Origin: Corynebacterium sp. Marseille-P3884
GTDB lineage: Bacteria; Actinomycetota; Actinomycetes; Mycobacteriales; Mycobacteriaceae
Length of the DNA: 64,000 nt
Assembly: GCF_017942225.1 (NCBI RefSeq)
Contig: NZ_JAGKSD010000010.1
Coordinates: forward strand, 1 to 64,000
Direction: 5' to 3'
Shown in pieces: positions 58,501 through 64,000 of this stretch. Position 1 is the stretch's first letter. Every line of letters begins with the position of its first letter. The notes under the pieces are model-generated. The model saw only the letters and a program-made list of their open reading frames with translations. It did no database searches and had not been told where the DNA came from. The position numbers and the translations under genes were made by a program.

Positions 58501-58705
58501 CGCCGCGGATTTTCGCCACCGCAGTATCAATGAGGAAACTGGTCACGCCCGCACCGGCCGCACCAGTGACCTTGAACGCCCCGCGGGAAGGAAGCTCCAC
58601 CGGCCAGACGCGCTGGTGAACAGTCCGTTCCCGGCCCACCAAATAGGCCTGCGGGTGCGGCGGGAGATTCAGGCCTGCGTTGTGGGCGTCGTTCGGCTGC
58701 GTCAT
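55553..58705 (-). CDS. adnA: AdnA helicase-nuclease subunit, degenerate ATPase site
   Basis: 1050 residues, length and order as Mtb Rv3202c. The Walker A position reads GAAGAGVTSF (48-57): Val54 replaces the catalytic Lys, and the Walker B region is VIVDDAQHLDPAS instead of DExx. So this motor looks inactive while the AdnB motor is complete. The C-terminal nuclease keeps GGRIDRLE and VVDLKTGKNA and is followed by CSFCQLKSIC, with an earlier Cys in GLLECPMRG: a likely 4Fe-4S nuclease clamp. A motif copy lies at 56366. Confidence 0.92.
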   Translation of the reverse strand: MTQPNDAHNAGLNLPPHPQAYLVGRERTVHQRVWPVELPSRGAFKVTGAAGAGVTSFLIDTAVAKIRGGADPAGVVFLTASKESGARVRAELSDRLAASGFVADEPIVRSIHSLAFALVRLGDEDQSAEAEPIRLISGAEQDFAIRELLQGHAADGGRTWPAELRPALPMVGFARQLRDFLLRAVERTLTPGDLRDLGQHHGIPVWSAAGDFLAEYQDVMALYGARSYSASELVASAVRAPLPRTWHTVIVDDAQHLDPASAQLVRQLAQEAELTVIGGDEEQSVFRFRGASPLFFRDLDGAEVIDLGATKRHPAAEAVIAPSTAVNHAAVVDRLRRWHLEEGVAWRDISVVVRSVGMIESLRRALLQAGVPVAVNPTDVVLAEQRIVAAMLLGLKALTEPLSMAQWRDLLLGPVGGTDPVTLRRLLRGLRRWKPDTRAEVTLSELLAVDEELPDFGSVLTDRELAILNRIRSVLEAGRTALGEGGSVEDVLWAIWSATKLADSLMAIALRGGAAGSQADRDLDAMMALFDAAGDFTERRPSATVESFIAHIEEQELPTGVRDRRTATPDAVPLLTAHGAAGREFKRVIVSGVQELSWPTLSETGTLMRQEDLVDLVDEGIDPATPVSHIADRLKEERHLFHLAVSRATDRIVVTAVHSEDGDEVVEPSRFITEFATEFGIVPQEIAAAPITAQERVAAEGAEVPALFDTVGSEVRAEADAVRVLAVEDIVAELRRALTDEASSEQTRLQAARQLARLAEAGIAAADPGQWWGTTEASISEPLPPPKQLSPSRIEGLLECPMRGVLEREIAPAVNDAMTRGTLIHYFFEALGNGADPDLARADTIAAYRTLFSVPPWKEANDLAEFTAVLERCGQWIDSTRGTFSQLGVEVPVHVEVAPGLAIGGRIDRLEREGDADGDGPVQVVDLKTGKNATAQKKVDEHPQLLSYQLALSRGVWRDGAVVTAGAGEKPLDVGGGTLFFPATNAKKPTVRTQAPKDAEQLDEFAELIRPLVDEMTGPTLRAVTGDHCSFCQLKSICPAQPEGEVTTRG

Positions 58706-58708
58706 GCC

Positions 58709-59440
58709 CTACAGTGTGGCATCCGCCCCGGACACGAGCAGCCCCCGAACACGCTCAATCTTCGAACTCATGTTCGATGATCCGCCGAATTCCCTGTTCA
58801 GAATCTCTCGGTAATCAAGTGCGCGCTCACACATGAATATCAAGTCGGGCACATGGGACCACCTGCTCAGCACGGCATCGTCGACGGCGTCGGCCAAGAG
58901 GCCGTCGATAAGCGTCAGCGCTGCGCTGTAACCGTGAGGCCGCGCGCTGTCGGCGGGGACGAAATCGGTGAGCGCGGGCGGCAGTGAGCCGGAAAAGAGG
59001 CAGCACGCGAGGAAATCGGTGTGCACGACCTGCAATTTCTTGCCTTGCGGAAGGTGCCCCTTCCACGCGGCGCGGTCGGCGCGCGCCCACACGTCGTTGC
59101 GCTCGAGCTTGGGGGCGGGGAAATAGGACACGGCGTCGTCGAACCGAAGAGCCGCGGAAATCGCCTCGTCAACGCGGTGCCCCGGCTCGCCCTCGACGTA
59201 ATCGGTGGCGTGGAAACCCGCGACCGTGAAGCGGCCGTCAGTGGAGCGGACCGGGCGGGCGACGCGGACGCCGGGAACCGTGACTTTCTCCCGCACTTTC
59301 GACGACCATGCGGCGTGCGCGGGCGCTTCGGAAATGACGATGCGACCGAAACGCACCCCGTTGCCCCACTCCGGGCCAAGCGGGAGCGGTCGCGACTCAT
59401 CGACCTGGAACGACGTTAGAACATGCCCCGGAATCGTCAT
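58709..59440 (-). CDS. TIGR02569 family protein
   Basis: 243 residues from ATG 59440 (MTIPGHVLTSFQVDESRPLP). Matches the actinobacterial family TIGR02569: PEWGNGVRFGR, PGVRVARPVRSTDGRFTVAGF, NDVWARADRAAWKG and VVHTDFLACCLFSG are in order; the fold resembles aminoglycoside/homoserine kinases, with HTDF in place of the HGD catalytic loop. Function unknown. It ends 4 nt before the adnA start; motif copy at 58903. Confidence 0.85.
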   Translation of the reverse strand: MTIPGHVLTSFQVDESRPLPLGPEWGNGVRFGRIVISEAPAHAAWSSKVREKVTVPGVRVARPVRSTDGRFTVAGFHATDYVEGEPGHRVDEAISAALRFDDAVSYFPAPKLERNDVWARADRAAWKGHLPQGKKLQVVHTDFLACCLFSGSLPPALTDFVPADSARPHGYSAALTLIDGLLADAVDDAVLSRWSHVPDLIFMCERALDYREILNREFGGSSNMSSKIERVRGLLVSGADATL

Positions 59441-59454
59441 CGACACGCCTCTCC

Positions 59455-60393
59455 CTATACCGTCGCCGGACGCGGGTACGGCCACGGGTTGGCGCGGCAT
59501 GTGTCGTCGTTATCCGGGTAGACCTCTTCCGGCGCGAGCTGGAACAGTTCCCTGTTATTCAAGCTCAGCGTCTGCTGCATCATCACTGGGGCGAGCTTGC
59601 CGTCCTCGCCGCATGGCTCGTGCTCCGCGTAGCCCAGCGCGTGCCCCACTTCGTGGTTGATCAAGTACTGGCGGTACATGCCCAAATCGCCGTTATACGG
59701 CGCGGCACCGCGGACCCAACGGGACTCGTTGACGATCACCCGGTCACCGTCCGCTTCCGTATAGATACGGCAGGACGTCTCGAGCCCGATATCAACTCCG
59801 CAGGTCTCACGAGTCGTGCCCACGGAGGTCAGCTGGATGCGCAGGTCCGGATCATCGGACGAGGAGACATGCTCGAAACGGAATCGCGGATCGTTCGTCC
59901 AGCCGCGCGGATCCGACAAAGTGGCGTCCACCATCGCAGCGAAAGAATCGTCGCCGCCGAAGGTGGTGGTGTCAATGCCGTCTTCCACCTCGGTGGAAAA
60001 GCGCACGACCTTCTCCTCGCCCTTCCCGTGATTCATGCCGAGCGAGCCAACGGGCCGGTACGTGCCCTTGCCCTGCTCGGTGAACGGGCCGCCGGGCGGA
60101 AGCTCCGTCATCGCGACCTGGCCTTCCGGCATGTCCGGCACCGTCACGCGCGGCTCGTCGGTGGTGTCCTCAATCCCCTCCGTCCCGCGCGAGGTCGTCC
60201 CGACAGTCTCCCCCGCAGGAGTGTTGACGATGCTCCAGATCACCAACGCAGTCACCACCACCAGCACCGGGATGGCATAAGCGCGCCAACCGTAAGCATC
60301 GGCGAATCGCGCGAACGCGGATTTCTCCGCCCCACTGTGGCCAGCGGCGGGTTCGTAAGCGCCGTCCATGCGGCCGTCGGGGTGGTAGGTCAT
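59455..60393 (-). CDS. DUF3152 membrane-anchored zincin
   Basis: 312 residues. A TAGATT -10 box ends 6 nt before the ATG (leaderless). One membrane helix (about 37-57), then the outer domain with the metzincin-type zinc motif HEVGHALGYAEH and a Met in PVMMQQ below it. Two Cys pairs. Family of unknown substrate. The frame end overlaps the chosen start side of the TIGR02569 gene only slightly (15 nt apart). Confidence 0.88.
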   Translation of the reverse strand: MTYHPDGRMDGAYEPAAGHSGAEKSAFARFADAYGWRAYAIPVLVVVTALVIWSIVNTPAGETVGTTSRGTEGIEDTTDEPRVTVPDMPEGQVAMTELPPGGPFTEQGKGTYRPVGSLGMNHGKGEEKVVRFSTEVEDGIDTTTFGGDDSFAAMVDATLSDPRGWTNDPRFRFEHVSSSDDPDLRIQLTSVGTTRETCGVDIGLETSCRIYTEADGDRVIVNESRWVRGAAPYNGDLGMYRQYLINHEVGHALGYAEHEPCGEDGKLAPVMMQQTLSLNNRELFQLAPEEVYPDNDDTCRANPWPYPRPATV

Positions 60394-60413
60394 ACGTTCA
60401 ATCTATCGTGCAT

Positions 60414-60638
60414 TTAGCCGGAAAAGCCGACAGCACGCGGGGTGGAGTTGCCCAATTCGACGTACAGGATGCGCTCGGTGCGCACGACGTACTTCATGCC
60501 GCGCTCGTCGTCGAAGGAGACAGTCGGAGCGCCGGACTCGATCGCCTGCGTAACTTCGCCGAGGATCTCGTCCTGCCCCTTCGGGGAGGAAATGGAGAGT
60601 TCGCGGTGGGAGTCAGCCAGTCCGATCTTGATTTCCAT
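60414..60638 (-). CDS. DUF3107 family small protein
   Basis: 74 residues starting MEIKIGLADSHRELSISSPK; matches Mtb Rv3208A (TB9.4) type. A -10 box TACAAT on the minus strand (60703-60698) gives a 5' UTR of about 50 nt. Function unknown. Confidence 0.92.
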   Translation of the reverse strand: MEIKIGLADSHRELSISSPKGQDEILGEVTQAIESGAPTVSFDDERGMKYVVRTERILYVELGNSTPRAVGFSG

Positions 60639-60715
60639 GCTGTTTTTCGTCCTTTACTTTTCGCTCTATTCTTCGTGCCGTCGCCGGCGATGGTCATATT
60701 GTAACGAGGGGCAGT

Positions 60716-60721
60716 TAAGAT
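60716..60721 (+). promoter_or_regulatory. -10 box of a leaderless rhlE transcript
   Basis: TAAGAT ends 6 nt before the GTG at 60728, matching the leaderless pattern seen at several other genes in the window. Confidence 0.55.
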
Positions 60722-60727
60722 GTTCAC

Positions 60728-62059
60728 GTGCCCGATCGTTCTGTACAGCAGCCCCAGCAGCCGCCGACATTCGCCGAGCTCGGCGTCGCCGCGGAGATCG
60801 TCGGGGCGCTCGCGGACAACGGGATCGAGCGAGTCTTTTCCATCCAGGAGCTCACCCTCCCCATCGCCTTGACCGGCCGGGATTTGATCGGCCAGGCCCG
60901 CACGGGCATGGGCAAGACTTTCGCTTTCGGCGTCCCGTTGCTGGACCGTGTCTTCGACGACGCCGCTATCGAGGAGCTCGACGGCACCCCGCGCGCACTC
61001 GTGGTCACGCCCACGCGCGAGCTCGCCGTCCAGGTGGGCGAGGACCTCACGCTCGCAGCGAAAAACACGCCGATTCGCTTATCGACGATCTATGGCGGCC
61101 GCCCCTACGACGAGCAACTCGCCGCCCTCAACGACGGTGTCGACGTCGTCGTCGGCACTCCCGGCCGCCTTCTGGATCTTCACCAGCGCGGCGATCTGGA
61201 CTTAAGCCACGTGGCGATTCTGGTTCTCGACGAAGCCGACGAGATGCTCGACCTGGGTTTCCTCCCCGACATCCAGAAACTGTGGGCTGCGCTGCACCAG
61301 CCGCTGCAGACGATGCTCTTCTCCGCCACCATGCCGGGGCAGATCCTCACCCTGGCACGGTCGATGATGAATAAGCCGCTGCACATCCGTGCTGAGGCCA
61401 CCGAGTCCTCCCAGGTGCACGACACCACCAAGCAGGTCGTGTTCTGCTCCCACAAGATGGACAAACCCGAGGTCACCGCCCGCATTCTGCAGGCCGACGG
61501 CCGCGGCAAGACCATCATTTTCACCCGCACGAAGCGCACCGCCGCCGATGTCGCCGAAGATCTGGCCGGCCGCGGCTTCCCCGTCGGCTCCGTTCACGGT
61601 GATTTGGGCCAGGAAGCCCGCGAGCGCTCCCTCGAGGCTTTCCGCAACGGCACCGTGGAGATCCTCGTGGCCACCGATGTCGCCGCCCGCGGCATCGACG
61701 TCGACGATGTCACTCACGTGATCAACTACCAGACTCCTGACGACCCGATGACCTACGTGCACCGCATCGGCCGCACCGGTCGCGCTGGCCGCACCGGCAC
61801 CGCCGTCACCCTCGTCGGTTTCGATGAGGGCGCGAAGTGGAAGCTGATCAATGACGAGCTCTCACTGGACACGCCTGAACCCCCGACGTGGTTCTCCACC
61901 TCCCCGGAGCTGCGCGACACCCTCGATATTCCCGAGGACGCCCGCTCTAACGTCGGCCCGGCCCGCCCCGTTCACGGCGTGCGCAAAAAGCGCGGCGATT
62001 CCCGTCCCGACCGGAACCAATCCCGGCCCCGATCCCGATCTAAGAGGAGGCGACGGTGA
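60728..62059 (+). CDS. rhlE: DEAD-box RNA helicase RhlE-like
   Basis: 443 residues from GTG 60728. Motifs in order: Q motif SIQELTLPIAL, Walker A ARTGMGKT, PTRELA, VGTPGRLLDL, VLDEADEMLD, SAT, and HRIGRTGRAG. The C-terminal tail is basic (RKKRGDSRPDRNQSRPRSRS) and probably binds RNA. Ribosome/RNA remodelling. Overlaps the next gene by 4 nt. Mtb Rv3211 position. Confidence 0.94.
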   Translation: MPDRSVQQPQQPPTFAELGVAAEIVGALADNGIERVFSIQELTLPIALTGRDLIGQARTGMGKTFAFGVPLLDRVFDDAAIEELDGTPRALVVTPTRELAVQVGEDLTLAAKNTPIRLSTIYGGRPYDEQLAALNDGVDVVVGTPGRLLDLHQRGDLDLSHVAILVLDEADEMLDLGFLPDIQKLWAALHQPLQTMLFSATMPGQILTLARSMMNKPLHIRAEATESSQVHDTTKQVVFCSHKMDKPEVTARILQADGRGKTIIFTRTKRTAADVAEDLAGRGFPVGSVHGDLGQEARERSLEAFRNGTVEILVATDVAARGIDVDDVTHVINYQTPDDPMTYVHRIGRTGRAGRTGTAVTLVGFDEGAKWKLINDELSLDTPEPPTWFSTSPELRDTLDIPEDARSNVGPARPVHGVRKKRGDSRPDRNQSRPRSRSKRRRR

Positions 62060-63276
62060 GCAAAGCTCCACTACGCCGCACCCGCGGCGACCTCATCGCC
62101 ACTGGCGTCATCACCGCCGTGTCTGTTCTTGCCCTGCTCATCGCGTTTTTCACCGCGCCGATCCGCAAGGACGAGCTCACCCCCGCCGCTGAGGAGGTCC
62201 CCAACGGCGGGATACTCGCCATCGCCCCGCATGATCTTTCCGAGGGCCCTACCCTGCACGACGACGCCCCCAACCCGCGCCCTGTCACCGTCGCCGGCAT
62301 GATCGCCACCTACAACAAAGACAGCGGCACCATCACCGCATCCACCCCGGACGGCGACGAGAAGTGGAGCTACACCCGCGGCCCCGAATTGTGCGGCATG
62401 GCCTCTGCATGGGATGAAGTCGTGGCCGTCTACCGCACCAATATCGGCTGCGGCGATGTGGTGGCCATCAAAGCCACGACCGGCCAGTACTCCCACACCC
62501 GCTCCGCGATCGCACCCGAGCAGGTCGCCATGATCTCCTCGAACGACCGCGTCGGCTATGCCGCCCCGTCGCGCTCCGAGATCTGGCGCAACGACCTTGT
62601 CCGCACCGTTGAATACGGCGAAGTCGAGGCCCCACAGGAGCCGGACTTTCAGCCCAACGAGGGCTGCACCCTCACCTCCGCTCTGACCCGCACCGAATTC
62701 TTCGCCGTCACCGAGAAGTGCGAGGACGGCTCCTGGCTGCGCATGCAAAAGGCCACCCCGGAGGACTCCCGCAAGCCTGAGCTTCACGAGTCCGTCGAGA
62801 TCGCCGACAATGCCTACCTCGTCGCCGTGGGCCAGGAAGCCGCCGCCGTCTACGACCCGGGATCCTCGAAGGTCACGTCCTATAAACAGGACGGCACCCA
62901 ACTGGCCAGCTCCCAGGTGCCCCAGTCTGACCTGCTCAGCGACTCGCCGATCGGGATCGCCACCGTCCAAGTCGCCGATCTGCCGCACCACATGAGCTAC
63001 TTCGACGGCCAGAATCTCATGCTTCTCGACCCCGAAACCCTCGAAGTCACCACCATCTTCTCCGACGCTCTCGGCACCGGCTTCGGCGCCGGCGACCGCC
63101 TCGTCTACCCCACCGCCGAAGGCATCGCCGTGGCCAACTGGGATACCCAATCCGTCGACCACGTCATCCCCGTCGACCGCCACGGCTACACCGGCCCGGT
63201 CTCCATCGCCTCCGCGGGCGCCACCGTCGTTGAAAAGCGCGGCACCGAGATCGCGGTCCTCGACCTCGTGCAGTAG
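62056..63276 (+). CDS. Membrane-anchored protein of unknown function (Rv3212-like)
   Basis: 406 residues from the GTG at 62056, overlapping the rhlE stop. One N-terminal membrane helix (about 15-35), then an outer domain of beta-rich repeats that looks like a beta-propeller (recurring patterns such as AVYRTNIGCGDVVAIKATTG and LMLLDPETLEV). Several cysteines. Function unknown; conserved after rhlE in mycobacteria. Confidence 0.85.
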   Translation: MSKAPLRRTRGDLIATGVITAVSVLALLIAFFTAPIRKDELTPAAEEVPNGGILAIAPHDLSEGPTLHDDAPNPRPVTVAGMIATYNKDSGTITASTPDGDEKWSYTRGPELCGMASAWDEVVAVYRTNIGCGDVVAIKATTGQYSHTRSAIAPEQVAMISSNDRVGYAAPSRSEIWRNDLVRTVEYGEVEAPQEPDFQPNEGCTLTSALTRTEFFAVTEKCEDGSWLRMQKATPEDSRKPELHESVEIADNAYLVAVGQEAAAVYDPGSSKVTSYKQDGTQLASSQVPQSDLLSDSPIGIATVQVADLPHHMSYFDGQNLMLLDPETLEVTTIFSDALGTGFGAGDRLVYPTAEGIAVANWDTQSVDHVIPVDRHGYTGPVSIASAGATVVEKRGTEIAVLDLVQ

Positions 63277-63366
63277 CTGCCCCGCGCTTCGCTCAGCGCG
63301 CCGGGCGCCACCGCGAGCCCCCTCCTCGCGCCACCGCCGGGAGCAAGGAGCCCTCGCGCAACCGAC

Positions 63367-63468
63367 GGTGAATCTGTTTACATATCCGCCCGATCAGCGC
63401 AGGAGCGAAAACGCTGTGAGCAGGAACTATAGCCAGCCACGCATATCGCGAATGTAAACAGATTCACC
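63367..63468. repeat. 102-bp element with perfect 17-bp terminal inverted repeats
   Basis: GGTGAATCTGTTTACAT (63367-63383) and ATGTAAACAGATTCACC (63452-63468) are perfect inverted arms around 68 nt without any coding frame. The spacing is too long for a simple terminator; it resembles a miniature transposable element (MITE). Confidence 0.75.
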
Positions 63469-63507
63469 AGCGTCCATCCACCAGCGCCCGCTCACCCACA
63501 ACCAGCC

Positions 63508-63996
63508 CTACTTACCGCGCCGCGCATCAAAAGCGGCGGTGGCCCACTGGGTGGACACTGGGTGCAGCGCGCACACGAGCGTGATCGCGGCGGCGAGGAG
63601 GGTGATCACGCCGATCGACGTCGCACCGCCCATGAACATGTAGAAGGCGATGCCGAGCAGCAGCACGTTCATGAACACGATGATGCTGCGCCCCCACTGG
63701 TTGCCGCGCAGGATATTGATGCCGCCGTAGGCCATGGGCCCGAATGTGCACAGGATGAACAGCGCAGTGCCGACGCCGACCAAGGCGAAGGCGGACGTCT
63801 CGGACTGGACGAGGGATTCGTCGGCACCATTGGTGATCTGCACATACGCCAGGTAAATGCCGTAGCCGATCGCCACAATGCCTTCGAGCACGGCCATCAC
63901 GGCCGCCGCCTTCATTAGCGCGGGTGCTTCCGCCGTCGCACGGGCGGCTTCAGGGCTGGGCAGGTTCTTCTTCGGTTCCGGGGCGTTCGCATTCAC
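63508..63996 (-). CDS. Small four-helix membrane protein
   Basis: 162 residues from ATG 63996, 4 nt from the window edge. N-terminal soluble segment (1-27), then helices about 28-52, 68-90, 101-122 and 126-145, ending in a basic tail. Function unknown, no catalytic motif; the start could lie outside the window if a longer frame exists. Confidence 0.75.
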   Translation of the reverse strand: MNANAPEPKKNLPSPEAARATAEAPALMKAAAVMAVLEGIVAIGYGIYLAYVQITNGADESLVQSETSAFALVGVGTALFILCTFGPMAYGGINILRGNQWGRSIIVFMNVLLLGIAFYMFMGGATSIGVITLLAAAITLVCALHPVSTQWATAAFDARRGK

Positions 63997-64000
63997 GCCT

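Overview
The window looks like chromosome of a Corynebacterium-type actinobacterium (high GC, roughly 60%). The evidence is the gene content and order: ftsE-ftsX-smpB next to a tmRNA whose tag is AEKNSQRDYALAA, prfB divergent from a riboswitch-controlled thiC followed by hisN, and the block UPF0182 / PPA1309 / YlbL-like PDZ protease / DUF2342 zincin / uvrD2 / RCK potassium channel / adnB-adnA / TIGR02569 / DUF3152 / DUF3107 / rhlE. From memory, that block matches the order of the Rv3193c-Rv3212 region of Mycobacterium tuberculosis. A DtxR-type iron box and many leaderless promoters (TANNNT 6-7 nt before the start codon) fit the same group.

Layout. 0-0.7 kb: 5' end of a 16S rRNA gene (minus strand) with leader and promoter. 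0.7-6 kb: an Fe/siderophore-binding lipoprotein, ssrA, an SDR, smpB, ftsX, ftsE and prfB, all on the minus strand. 6-21 kb: thiamine genes (TPP riboswitch-thiC, thiE, thiO-thiS-thiG, thiF) mixed with hisN and an inositol-phosphatase paralogue, a secreted S1 protease, an HNH/DUF222 protein with a palindromic repeat array upstream, an NRAMP-like transporter without the usual metal ligands, a CDF transporter, a solitary ectC and a BCCT osmolyte transporter. 21-26.6 kb: a class V aminotransferase, then dipZ / Met-rich lipoprotein / sigK / rskA, and a frameshifted TDT-family gene.

26.6-39.1 kb is accessory and partly decayed. It holds a DtxR-boxed siderophore-type ABC pair behind broken genes, scrambled pieces of the aminotransferase, an LLM oxidoreductase, chrA, truncated genes, and nested IS3, IS6 and IS1634-like remnants around an alpha/beta hydrolase cassette. 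It ends with an apparently intact 1439-bp IS3-family element sitting in the terminator hairpin loop of the initiator tRNA gene. 39-64 kb is conserved core: cell envelope, DNA repair (UvrD2, AdnAB), RNA helicase and small conserved actinobacterial proteins.

The most striking unexplained signal is the 11-mer GCTTATCGACG. It occurs 17 times exactly in 64 kb on both strands (about 0.03 expected by chance), in four coding phases and once between genes, so it looks like a dispersed DNA-level signal. Counts were made by eye.
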